From Apus apus (Eukaryota > Chordata > Aves > Apodiformes > Apodidae): a stretch of DNA of 64,000 nt. The translations under genes and the position numbers were made by a program. The stretch covers positions 3,338,056 to 3,402,055 of the forward strand of contig NC_067304.1 in NCBI RefSeq assembly GCF_020740795.1, written 5' to 3'. Positions 1 to 9,887 of this stretch are shown here, piece by piece; position 1 is the stretch's first letter; the number at the start of each line of letters is the position of its first letter. The notes beneath the pieces are model-generated. The model saw nothing but the letters and a program-made list of their open reading frames with translations. It was not told the origin of the DNA and made no database searches.

Positions 1-1661
1 TGACTGGCTTGTGAACAGGGAGTGGGTCAGGCCCCTTTAATTTGCCATTTGTCTGCAGAGCTTGCTGCAACCGAAGTACTAGGTTTCTGGGCTTTTGGAG
101 AAATTGAGCTGAGCCCCAGCAAGCCCATTTCATGTTGCTCCCCACATGATTGCTAAATAAAGGCAGCAAATGTGTCATTTGAAGTATTTTCAGCACAGAG
201 AGGGAAGTAACGGTATCCATTTCCAAGGCTCTGATGAGCTCTCCCATGAAACTGCACATGCATTTCTCTCCTGTGACTCTAGAAGAAGCCACGAAAGCTT
301 GTTTTCTATGGTGTAGCCAAAAAAATGAAAAGTGCTGGAAGCAGACGTGCTGGTTTGGTCTTCCAAGGAACTTAGAAGGAACCAGCTGCACTGGTGAATA
401 GGCTGGGAAGGGCTGTTTAAAGTACAGGACAGTGTTGCAAAAGAACAGAGCCACATCTGAGACTGGGTGGATAGGAAATCCAGAAGAGATGAAAAGATGC
501 CTCATAACAATGAAGGCAAGAGACCAAGTGCATTGGAAAAACATGTTTTATAGTTTATGGAATGATTATTCAGGGTAGCAGAGTCTGATGAGGTCCCAGG
601 CAGTTCAGTGTTCCTGTGGCAGCTGCTGTGGATGACCCTGAGAGGAAATTCAGCCCTCAAGCTTGGAAATAATTGAGCTGTCCAGAGGGTTACAGTTTTG
701 GAGGCTCCCAGTAGTGTAATCCATAGCAGCCACTGTGAATCCATCCCACAAGCCTCTGCACTCCCTGAAGGGACACTTGCACACACACTCATAAATGCCA
801 TCACCTTCATCACCTTCATCCCCTCCCACCCTCAAGCTCCAGCATGCACAGTCTATTTCCTGATTTACAGCTAAACATTTAGATTTATTTTGAAAGCCTC
901 TTACGCTCTTACTTCTTACCTAAGCAGATGGATACATTTCAGTTATAGTAGAATTAGCATTAAGTCTAAAAATGTGTATGTATAACTTCTAAGCATCCTT
1001 GTCATTTCATATCTACATGACCTTCTGGTGCTCAGGTTCATGCAGCACAGTCCTCAGTTTGCAAAGCAGCATATCATCCTGTTGCAATACCCACCCCCAA
1101 GATATTTGCCTTCAGGCAGATGCTGGTTCTGCTTTTTCCTATAACCCAGTGCTCAGTTTCGCCATTCATTACATGGCAAGTGAACATGTTTGCAGCAATG
1201 TTAGAGTTTTATCCTTACAGCACTGGAATGAGTTTGCTTGGCCATAATAGCTGAACCCTTAGAAGTGGAGAAGTGGGATAGAGTTTCTACCAGTGAAAAG
1301 AGCTGAAATACCAAACCCACCCATGGCCAGACAAATCTTGCTCTTTTTCAAATTGTCGGTCCTTCACACCTGCCTCTCCAAAAGAGTCTGCATTTTAATG
1401 GGACTGAAGAAGGCAGATGTGCAAGGGATCCTGAGAAACACCCAGCACCTCTGTCTGGCCTGATTGAATCTGCACGCTTGTGGCAAAATTCTCTGCTGGT
1501 TTCTAATAGGAGGGAGGTCTTAAAATGCATAGGCAACATATACATGGCAGCAAAAACTTAGATCTTTCCCCAGTGTCCATCTACACACCTTCTACTCCTC
1601 ATTCTCACTTTGTATTCCAGCTCTTTTCTGCCATTTCTGGATTGTTTGGGGATTCTGTGCT
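1..1661 (-). other. 3' UTR and downstream flank of the receptor gene
   Basis: No coding exon is recognised. On the minus strand, poly(A)-type hexamers follow the stop codon at 1394-1399 (ATTAAA) and 884-889 (AATAAA), so the 3' UTR may end near either. On the plus strand an AATAAA at 156-161 is probably chance. A small direct repeat of ATCACCTTC lies near 797-815. Confidence 0.4.
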
Positions 1662-1868
1662 TTATACTTTGTTATTTGTTGGTAACTCCTTGAGTGCAAT
1701 GGTAGCATATTCCACATTTTCATCTTTAGGTTTCCTGTGAGTCTGACTTGATTCAACATTGCAGTAGACAGGATCCTCAGGGCTCAGTCGGGATTTAAAG
1801 TTCAGGGTAACATAGTCTAGGTCTTTACTGTCAACCTTGGGACTTTCCATTCTTTCAGTGCTGCCAAG
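1662..1868 (-). CDS. Exon 8: ITIM-bearing tail and stop codon
   Basis: Residues 432-499 and TAA. ITIMs are LDYVTL (Y450) and VEYATI (Y485). Between them lies DPVYCNV (Y466), whose YCNV fits the Grb2-type pYxN pattern. The order ITIM, YCN, ITIM-like, with a Lys/Pro-rich spacer, recalls the end of mammalian CD300LF. The acceptor is TTTTATAG in phase 0. A second AG six bases into the exon, at GGCAG, could shift the junction slightly. Confidence 0.85.
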   Translation of the reverse strand, partial: LGSTERMESPKVDSKDLDYVTLNFKSRLSPEDPVYCNVESSQTHRKPKDENVEYATIALKELPTNNKV

Positions 1869-4800
1869 CTATAAAAAGAAAGGGAAAACACTTGCCAGCA
1901 TGGTTCAGTGCCAGGCCACAACTGTTAGCTAAAGAACTGGATTTCCCCAGGAGGAAAGGAGAAGCCATGTAAAAGTCTAGCTTTGGTCATGACAGAGGTG
2001 GAAGAACAGAAACTTCTTTCCTTCATCACCTCTCCTTGATACAGGTTACAGCCTCATCTAACCTTAGATTCTAGTTTTGAGTAATTTCTCATAGATTACT
2101 AGAATTTGCTCCTCAGTGTTTTTTTCCTGCTTAAGTTTCCTTACATTATTTACCACCCCGCTTCCATCTAGGAACACTCCTCTCTCTGGTAATATTAAAT
2201 CCCATTTACCCCCCTACTTCCAACCAAAAATCATAGAATCACGGAATGGTGTGGGTTGGAAGGGACCCTAAAGATCATGTGGATGCACCCCCGCTGCATT
2301 GGCAGGGTCACCTCCTACTAGATCAGGTTGCTCCAAGCCCCATCCAACCTGCCTTTGGAGAACCAAGTCCTCATCACATGAGTCAGCCAGCTCCTGAAAA
2401 ACCATTGGTAAGGGATTCAGGTACCATGTGGCAAATCTACTGTTTTCCTTACCTGTGCTGTGTCCTCTGGTATGTCATAGATGTCCTCTGCTTGTCTGGT
2501 ACCTTGGAATGAGCCGAAATCAGAGATTTTAGAAGTAGAGAAGTCCATGAAATACCTGAGTTTGCCTGTGCTTCAGGAGTTTTGGGGAAGGCTGTGGGAT
2601 TGCTGAGGGATAGAGGTGATAGGTGTGTCAGTGGAACCCATCTACCCTGAATCTGGTGAACACATTGCTTTCACCTTTCTTCTCCTCTAAGGTGTTAGGA
2701 GGTGTCCTCTGCATAGTCTGGAGGAACATGGGTTTTACTTTTTGTTGAGAGGAGATCACAGCAAGGAGCCTTCCTCGAGGCTGCCATGGCTGCACCTGCC
2801 TTATCTCCAGGGCACTGTGAGTTGGGAATAAGCTCACCTGGAGTGGAAAAGTGATGGCCAGAGAAAGCCCTGTTTAGTGCAGACTAGAACATGAGGCTTC
2901 ACCAGTCTCCACATACCTCTTCTCTTTAGCTGCTTGTACCGCCTGACACACAGTGTTATCAGGCTGATGAGTACCAGGATGAACAGGAGGCTCAGGACCA
3001 CAGAGAGTAGGATGAAGGTGTTTACATTAGAGCTGAAGCTAGGGGAGCAAAGGAGTTACCCATGTTAGATGGCAGCATAGCATGATGCTGGCACAGCCCA
3101 TTAACAAATAGTGACAAAAAAAGGCACAGGAATAGCTTTTATGCACTCAGAAGGAGAATATGTTTCTCCCGTAGCAATACTATCTTGTTTTCTACCTGGC
3201 TGATTTTTTCCTAAAGTTTATGCAGAATTTTAAAACAGGGCACTGTTCAAAGTTCAGGGCACAATCTCAGGCTCTCTGGAGCAGGTGCTGCCTTTTCCTC
3301 CCGTGTTTTCCTGCACTTGGTGCCCTGGGAGCCAATGTATGGTTGTGCTGTTTGGTGCTGCTGTTGTGTTCAGGATAGTGGATGTTTAAAGAGGAAGAAA
3401 TTCCTTTACAATTATCAGCCAGGTAAATAGGAGGATTACTGTTAACTGTTCATGGTCAGGAGTGAACCAAGTTGAGAAAGCCAGACTTAGAGGCAGAATC
3501 TGAGGGGTTCTATTGCTGTAAAGAGCAGAGCCCAAAGAATTAAAGTAAAAAAGTGGATAGGTCTCTATGTCCCAGAAAGATGATTTCATCAGTCTGCTCT
3601 CCCTTTGTAATTACACTGTGAGCAGGACCTGGAAGAGGAGAGGCCATCTTTGGTAAGAGTGCCTGTCATACCTAATTCCTCTGTAAGCAAGAGCTCTCTG
3701 AATGCCCAGAGATTGCCTACCCCAGGAGACAGGCCAGTTGTAGATGAGTCATTCATAACTCTTGTCTGTGTTCTAGCTCAGAGATTTTCTAGACCTTACC
3801 TTGGTGCTGAGGTGCTGGCAGTAGGGGTTGTGTGACTTGTGCCTGCAGTATCTGGCAAAATTGTTCCTGGCACTTCTGCAGTCCGAAACAGGAAGAGAAA
3901 ATAATCACTATTTGGCTGCTTTGGAATTACCAGCAACTTTCCTGCACTTGGTACATGGACACAAACCCCCTCCCAACATGACACCCAGCACAGACAAGCT
4001 GTCCAGACTGAAACCTGTGTCAACGAGACCTGCTGGCAACTGGCAAAGGGGAGGAGGTGCAAGGAGATCAGAAGGAGCCTTGCTGTGCGTGAACCCACCC
4101 CAACACCTGGCACTAGAAAGTAGGAAGAGTGAGAAGGCACAGTGCAGTAGGGTTTGGGCAGGGAAACACATCCAGATGTAAGCCGGGAAGTGATGTAAGC
4201 TGGGCAGTGCAGAGTCTAGAGGCAGAGTCACTGTCTAGAGAGACAGTGAGTCTGGAACCTAAAACCAACCACGTTTCCCTACAGGTCAGTACTCACCCTT
4301 CAAAACACTGAGTGTAACTTCTACCATTCGGAAAACACGACGTGGATCATTGAGCACACACCAGTACATGCCAGAGTCGTGTGCCTGCAGCTTCTCCATG
4401 GTGATGGTGACAATCCCCTGCTGGGTGTCATCCCAGATCATGACTCTGCCTTGCTGAGGTTTCTGGCGATTCCTTGAGGGCCTTGAATCCGTGGAGATCA
4501 GTGTGGTGCATGTTTCCCTGTCTCCCACTTTGCACCAGGCTTTGCTCAGAGCCCCATAGTCGGGGGCGCTGTATGGACACTGAACAGAGACACTGCCCAA
4601 CTCCTTGGCTGTGTGTTGTTGTGTCCCTGGAAAACACCAGACATGTTTGGTGAGATCCCAAAGCTGGCACAGTGGCAGCCCTTCCCCATCACTGGAATGT
4701 GCACTGTGGGCTGAATGCTCCCTGCATGTCCTTCTACCTCCAGACATGGGAGCAGATTACCCAGATTACTCGTGCCGAGGTGAGTCACAAATTGGGTGGG

Positions 4801-6437
4801 GACCTGTCCTCCTCCTCCTCTGGTTCCCCCAGGGGCCACATGCTCCAAGGGCTCAGCCCAGAGGGTTTGGTAGCCAAGGAGCAGGGAGGGGTGTCAGCTG
4901 TGGGGCCAGAGCAATTGGGGGAGGTCTCCAGCAGTGCCCAGGGTGGGCCAGCTGGGTCCTGAGCTGGGGAAGGTGTCCCTGGAGCCCCAGGGTCAGCCCT
5001 GTGGGAAGCAGTTGTGAAGAGTGTCCAGATCTGCGGGAGCTCATGGGAACATTCCCAGGTGTCCCTCTGCTGGGATCAGACAGAGCAAGAAGGCCAGGCC
5101 TGAGCCTTGTCCCCACAGGCCCAAGGGGCAGCCACCCCTGTGTCTGCCAGAGAAGGACAGACAGGGAGCCACGGCAGTGGCTGTGGGGAGGCAGTGCTGG
5201 GCTCCTCGAGCTGTGGAGCAGGAGGGGAGGAAAAGCGAGCAGGGGAGGTGGGACTGAAATCTGCCAACATCCACCCTTGGCTGCCAGTAGGTACTCACTC
5301 TTGGACACAGACAGCCTGACCTCCAGGTTTGTGAAGTAATGAGAGGCTCTGTAGAGTGCAAACAAGTAGACACCAGTGTCCTGAGCCTGCAGCTTCTGCA
5401 TGGTGATGGTGACAGTCCTTTCCCAGTAGTCATCCTGGATCCAGACTCTGTCTTCCGTGACTCTGCTGTTACGCCGTATTTCATAGAGCTGTCTCGTCAC
5501 CAAGGGAACACACTCAGTCTCACCTTCTCTTCGACACCAGGTTATTCTATCCATGCTGGACACTAAGTTGTCGTATTTGATTGGCACAGAGAGACTGTCC
5601 AGCTCGTCCTTCTGCACCTCTGCCAAACAGCAAATGTGGTCACTGACCCACGAATGGTGGGCACACGAGCATGGGTCCTTTGGCCTCATCTGGGGACCTG
5701 GGCCAAACTCTGTCCTGGGCAACTCCCTCATGGACGGCCCGTCAGTCAGGGCAGGGGACAGGGGGAAGAAAGAGGGGCTCGATGTTGTGTGAGGATATGG
5801 TACTCACCCTTGTAAACCTGGAGCATGATGGTCTTTAGTGGTTGATACCAAGGAACTTCTGTTATGTAAGCACAGTAGTATGTGCCCGAGTCTTCTGCCT
5901 GGAGATTAGTCATGCTGATGGACACCATCCTAAGTTTGGGGTTGTCCTCTATTGTAACTTTCCCATTTGTAGCCTGTTTTGGGTACCAATCTCGTGTTGG
6001 ATTGGTTGTCTGCACTACGATCTCACACTGTCCCTCTCTGTCGCGGCACCAGGCTTTCTGGTTCTGGCGGCCAACCTGTGCTGTGTAAGGACACTGCAGA
6101 GAGAAAGTGCTTCCTTCTGGTCGGCTTTCCTCAGCAACGGTTTTTTGAGCATGGAGACCTGCAATATCAGATGTGGTGAGGGAAAGGGTTGGACCTTCAA
6201 GCCTGAACAGAGCACTGGTGGCAACTGGGGCTGCCCCTTCCCTCCGCATCCCTGCTGTGAGTTGCTCAGCTCTGAGTCCTGCCGGTGTGGGATCCCCCCC
6301 ACTGTGCAGCTCCACAGGCAGTGGGAGTTGGGGAAGGGTGTCCCACTGCCCCTGGCGTGTGGGAAGCCTGAGGCGTTGCCAGCCCTCCTCTTACCTGGGA
6401 AGCAGAGCAGCAGCAGCAGGAGGACTCTCAGCTCCAT
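1662..6437 (-). CDS. CD300/pIgR-like inhibitory receptor with three V domains (8 coding exons)
   Basis: Joined coding exons on the minus strand are 6395-6437, 5808-6158, 5299-5619, 4297-4626, 3800-3875, 2917-3038, 2453-2502 and 1662-1868, in all 1500 nt or 499 residues plus TAA. Every junction has AG/GT signals and matching phase (1,1,1,1,2,1,0). Layout: signal peptide 1-14, V1 15-131, V2 132-238, V3 239-348, stalk 349-373, membrane segment about 382-405, cytoplasmic tail 406-499. V1 and V3 carry the canonical Ig cysteines plus the extra WC...C pair typical of CD300 and pIgR domains. The membrane segment has no charged residue, so DAP12 pairing is unlikely. The tail has ITIMs at Y450 (LDYVTL) and Y485 (VEYATI), expected to recruit SHP phosphatases. 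The tail end resembles mammalian CD300LF, but mammalian CD300 proteins have one V domain, so orthology is uncertain. A pIgR identity is less likely because of the ITIM tail. No transcript was available to confirm splicing. Confidence 0.88.
2229..2375 (-). mobile_element. CR1 LINE 3'-end fragment
   Basis: The stretch starting near ATCATAGAATCACGGAATGG and running through GGGTTGGAAGGGACC and CCCCATCCAACCTGCC is the familiar 3' end of an avian CR1 retrotransposon, antisense on the plus strand. It sits inside the last intron of the receptor gene. It is heavily 5'-truncated, as most CR1 copies are. Confidence 0.85.
2453..2502 (-). CDS. Exon 7: cytoplasmic exon with YDIP motif
   Basis: A 50-nt exon that accepts phase 1 and ends in phase 0, exactly bridging the membrane exon and the last exon. 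It encodes residues 415-431 including AEDIYDIPEDTAQ. Y423 in YDIP fits the general pYxxP pattern bound by Crk-type SH2 domains (inference). Donor CAG/GTAAGG is strong; acceptor CCAAG is weaker. The exon is supported by phase, sequence character and donor, not by a transcript. Confidence 0.72.
2917..3038 (-). CDS. Exon 6: transmembrane segment
   Basis: Residues 374-414. About 24 hydrophobic residues (roughly 382-405, starting FILLSVVLSLLFILVL) are followed by a basic stop-transfer stretch (RRYKQLKRR). No acidic or basic residue lies within the membrane span, unlike activating CD300 members that pair with DAP12 or FcR-gamma. No long open frame covers it; it was found from its hydrophobicity and splice phase. 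Acceptor CCTAG, donor AGAG/GTATGT. Confidence 0.85.
3800..3875 (-). CDS. Exon 5: Thr/Ser/Pro-rich stalk
   Basis: The exon starts in phase 1 and ends in phase 2, encoding residues 349-373 with many Thr, Ser and Pro (for example TSHTTPTASTSAP). This is typical of an O-glycosylated hinge between the last Ig domain and the membrane. Acceptor CTGCAG, donor AAG/GTAAGG. The phase change is matched exactly by the next exon. Confidence 0.8.
4297..4626 (-). CDS. Exon 4: V-set Ig domain 3
   Basis: Residues 239-348, phase 1 at both ends. C255 (VQCPY) and C328 (SGMYWC) form the canonical pair, and C270 and C278 the CD300-type pair. The exon is closest in pattern to mammalian CD300 and pIgR domains (KAWCK, GRVMIWDD, GIVTITMEKLQ). 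It is the membrane-proximal Ig domain, directly before the stalk exon. Acceptor TTCCAG, donor GTGAGT. Confidence 0.9.
5299..5619 (-). CDS. Exon 3: V-set Ig domain 2 lacking the canonical disulfide
   Basis: Residues 132-238, phase 1 at both ends, open throughout and in frame with its neighbours. The fold markers remain: ITWC, RVWIQDD, TVTITMQKLQAQDTG. The first canonical cysteine is isoleucine (I145, in SVPIKY) and the second is phenylalanine (F218, in GVYLFAL). The secondary pair C160 and C168 is kept. Loss of both partners without leaving a free cysteine, in an exon with no stop or frameshift and good splice sites, argues for a working disulfide-free domain rather than a dead exon. Confidence 0.87.
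5808..6158 (-). CDS. Exon 2: V-set Ig domain 1
   Basis: Residues 15-131, phase 1 at both ends. The canonical disulfide cysteines are C37 (in SLQCPY) and C110 (in DSGTYYCA). The extra pair typical of the CD300/pIgR family is C52 (AWC) and C59 (GQCEI). The KVTIEDN strand and the LQAEDSG turn complete a regular V-set fold. The acceptor is TTGCAG and the donor is GTGAGT. Intron 1 is only 236 bp. Confidence 0.9.
6395..6437 (-). CDS. Exon 1: signal peptide
   Basis: This exon encodes MELRVLLLLLLCFP and the first base of a glycine codon, then a good donor (CAG/GTAAGA). It has a basic residue followed by a leucine core, as expected of a signal peptide. The phase-1 end is the rule for Ig-family leader exons. 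The chosen ATG has G at -3 and G at +4, a strong Kozak context. An in-frame ATG 17 codons upstream (6486-6488) would place a poor leader in front of the hydrophobic core, so I prefer the downstream start. Confidence 0.88.
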
Positions 6438-6600
6438 GGCCGTCCTCAGGCCCAGGGCAGGGGCATTGCTGGGGGCTGCCCAGCGCATCCCGTTCCCGAG
6501 CGCCTGCCTTGCCAGCCCTTCCGCATCGCAGTGACGCTGCTGGGGGAAGTGCCTGAGGTCTTGCTTTCCTACGGAAATCCTTCACCCTGCTTTGCAACAA
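6438..6600 (-). promoter_or_regulatory. Probable promoter and 5' UTR of the receptor gene
   Basis: The stretch upstream of the start codon contains an ETS/PU.1-like GGGGAAGTG (6543-6551, plus-strand reading) about 110 bp from the ATG, and a GGAAATCCTTCACC block near 6573. Both blocks recur upstream of the second leader exon at 9888-9924, which supports function. PU.1-type sites fit myeloid expression. No clear TATA box is seen. Confidence 0.5.
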
Positions 6601-6676
6601 GACTGATATTATGATAATTTCAGGGGGCATTTGGGGAAGTGGCTGAGAGTGGAGCTCAGCCCGTCCTGATGGCAAA

Positions 6677-6718
6677 GGCCCTTTGCTGCTCTCCCCTGGC
6701 CCTTTGCTGCTCTGCCCT
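6677..6718. repeat. 21-bp tandem duplication
   Basis: Two adjacent copies (6677-6697 and 6698-6718) of a unit beginning GGCCCTTTGCTGCTCT differ at one base. It lies about 240 bp upstream of the receptor start codon. No gene is associated with it. Confidence 0.85.
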
Positions 6719-9700
6719 CACACCAGTGGCAGGGGAACAGTCCGTGGCTGTCCCTCGCCATGGAGATGGAGCAGGTCCTTTGCTCTGGTCTAGCCCTTCT
6801 CTCTGGGCCCCCAAGATGTTCTGTGCCCAGCCCCTGGCTGGAAAGCGTCCTCAAAGCCAGGGAGGGTGGCAGTGAGTCCAGGGCTGTGTTTGAGTGGACC
6901 CTCCCACGGGCCATACTGTTTGGGGTCCCTGATCTCCACCACCACAGCCAGTCCCCTTGTGCCTTGTGGTGTCTGTCCCCAGAGTGCCCAGCTGGAGAAT
7001 CCAGACCAGAACTGTTTGGCTTTTTCTTATTTCACAGTAGTGTTTCCACAGCTACAACTGAAGTGATTTTTAGTATAGGATAAACATTGGAAATCATGAT
7101 AGAATCCATTCAAAGCATCTTCTGACATGATTGATTCACATTTTCCTTAAAAAGAAATACTGTCAGAAACAGAGAATTAAATCTCAGTTATTTGTGAAAA
7201 GTGAGGACAGGTACAGTGTGTACACCAGTACACTCATAAATCTTCAACTTGCTGCATCTGTGTTGTGCTAGTGATACTCTCCTGTTATATAGTGCTCTTC
7301 TCAGATTGAACCGTTCTTTGATGTGCTGAGAGGTAGTAATTGGTACCGACCAAGATAGTACATTTATCTGAATCAGCACCCTCAGTAAAAGGCTTTACTT
7401 GTGGTGTTGTAGTTCTGGACTTTCTAGGGACATACAACAGAGAGACACTTCAGCTCCACTGAAAACCACTGCAGAATATGGGAATCACAGTAACATTCCA
7501 GCTAAGAGCCATGATGGCACACCTCCCAGAGACACCCACTATGGTATAAAATCTTCACAGCTGAAATCCAGATCCTGACTTCAGCTGGGACCTCAGTCCT
7601 GTGTATCTCACACACCGCCTGCTCTCTCTGCCTCTCCCATAACAACTTGTTTTCCCACACTGTCCCAAGTTCTGACAGGAAGAAGCTGCTAGATTTAGGT
7701 GTAGCAGCAATTTTAAAATATAAATGCTCCATCTTTCCTGTTACCACTTTCACAACAGAGCTGGGAGAAGCTTATCAGTGTTCACAGCTGAGCAGCCTCA
7801 GCCCATTATCAGTATAAAATCTCTGGTTGAAGAAGTTCTGTTTTTCAGACTTTGGGGAAGGATCTAGCAAGCTAGGAGTGGCTGAGTGAGTCTTAGGCTG
7901 CCTTATCTCAAGTTGTGGTTTGGAGAAAAACAAAAAGAAGCCATGAAATAACTTGCTCTTTTTCACAGAAATACAAAAAAAAACCAAACAAAAAAACCAA
8001 AAAAACCACCAAAAACTAATATAACAAATTCTGATAGCTTTTTTCTTTTTTAATTCTTGGTTTGAGGAGTGTGTGATCTAGTAACAAAGGGTTAGGGAGA
8101 AGGGAAGTGTGGGGAACATTCATATGTTTCCCCCATGTTTCATGCTTGTTTGTCACATGTGTAGCTGTTATTTTTGTGCTGCCTGCCTGTTTATCAGTAC
8201 AAACCTTGCAGTAAATAAGACAGAACATGGGTAGGGAAAAGGACTCTAAGAGAGCAGGCAGCAGTGCACTTGCAGAAGCCAGTTCTCTGGGGTTTCTCAT
8301 GGCACAGGTTGGTCCATGCTCCGTGCAGTGCCATCAACTGTGTGAAGGGATAAAGCACTGGGAATGCTGTTGTTTCAGTGCTGATTTACAAATATTTCCC
8401 TGTTCAAGAGGCTGTGATGTGCCACACAGGTAGGTCCTAGACATGTTTTCAAACTTGCCAGTATTTATCTGAACTGAAAGAGAAGGAATGTTGCATCTCA
8501 ACATCCCTCTGCCTTGCTAATAGGAAAATGGGCTCTTTCTGTTACTGCAAATCCATGTTTTACTATATTGTAAAGGCTAACACAAATTTAAGTAAAAAAT
8601 TTGATCTTTCACAGAAAGCAAATATATTATTGGGTTGAAAATCACAAATTTGCAATGAAGTATAGGTTTTTCTCAACCAAAGATTCCTTCCTATCTAAGT
8701 GCGGAGATCTGTTGTAGGAACTGCTCTTTGTGTTGTAGCGTTGGGGCCTTCCTTGCTTTTAGCCTGTCCTGCTTGGTACAAGTCAGAAACAGCCCTTTAA
8801 AACATGAAATTGCTCGGCGTGGCTCAGTGCCAGCTCCACTGTAGTTCTGCACAAGTTCTTCTGATGGTTGGTGGGTGCAGTGTGTGTATTCAAGAGAAAG
8901 GAAGGGATCAGGAAGGAAACGGTGGTTGTCAAAAGATGAGAAGATTCTTCAGCTTTGGTTACAGATTAATACTGTGCTCAGGGACTGATCTTTTCATACC
9001 TATTCAAGCTTTGTGTCTAGAGATACAGTGAGCACAAATATATGGTATTATATTCTCTCTATGGAATAGTTAACAGGCCTGAGCTGGCTCTGCAGAGGCT
9101 TCAAAAGACTGAGGATATAAAAGGTTTGGTAAGGAAACAGAAGACTATGTCAGTGAGTGATAGTAAATCTGTGCTAGTTGTTCCTGGCGTGTGCTGAAAT
9201 AGTATTACACTGCTGCCACTTGGATAAACCCAGCTCCAAAATTATTAGCAAATCTTTTATGTACATTTGCTTCCTTGATGCCTCCTAAAGACTCTCCTAT
9301 TCCTTGACAGAGGCTTTCAGAAGGATCCTTCCCCTCAGAGTTGCTTTTTGTGCTGGATCAAAGGTGCAGTACTCAGGTGTGCCTCAGACCCTGGGATTCT
9401 GCATCTTAATATTTAACTCCTACGAGGCACTTAACAACCACGAAACAAATGCTTTAAGGCCTTCCTGCCTTCACACAGATTTAGCCTGACCTGAAGTAGA
9501 TGTAATTTCTGTTAAATATTGCACATGCAGGGAAAGAATCACTGCCCGGACAGTTGCTCCTTGAGCCAGTGAGCACATGGTCCTTTCAGGGAGGGGTGAA
9601 GCTGGGCTAGGCAGTGCCAGGGATGGTGTGGATTGTATGACACACTTATACCTGTTTTTTAAGAGAAAACCATGCCCAGAGTGACTTGGCTAATAGGAAC

Positions 9701-9887
9701 CAGAGCTGTTCTATCTTTGTTCCCAGCAGAATTTCTCCATGTGAAAAGAAATTTGCTTTGGTGGTGGAAACTTTCAGAAAATTCTTCACCTAATGCTGGA
9801 ATGTTATGCATTGTGCAGGACCTTAGACAAATGCAGGAGAAATACTGTACCCGACCTCCCCTTGCCTCTTCTCACCCCTTCTGTTAC
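6719..9887. other. Intergenic stretch between the two leader exons
   Basis: No intact coding exon is seen on either strand. It contains a possible decayed V exon (about 7440-7700, listed separately) and an A-rich AAACC-type low-complexity tract at about 7975-8015. If the leader at 9888 belongs to a paralogue, its remaining exons are either lost or too decayed for me to recognise here. Confidence 0.5.
7440..7700 (-). pseudogene. Possible decayed CD300-type V exon
   Basis: One reading frame gives NKLLWERQREQAVCEI, which lines up with QKAWCRDREGQCEI of V1 of the intact gene, preceded by SSSFFLS against GSTFSLQ. About 130 bp further along, a TGTTACTGTGATTCCCAT segment matches the TVTIT strand region in about the right place. 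The WC and the other canonical cysteines are missing, the frame breaks with a stop at about 7502, and no clean splice sites flank it. This is an alignment by eye and could be chance. Confidence 0.38.

Noticed and set aside
2246..2512. 88-codon plus-strand frame
   Set aside because: It overlaps the CR1 fragment and is antisense to exon 7.
2675..2717. Possible extra cytoplasmic exon on the minus strand, bounded by CCAG and GTGAAA
   Set aside because: Its 43 nt do not fit between a phase-1 donor and a phase-1 acceptor, and in the phase set by exon 6 it meets a stop. It could only serve as an alternative end.
4605..5339. 244-codon plus-strand open frame
   Set aside because: It is antisense to V3 and V2 exons and the intron between them. 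It has no domain of its own.
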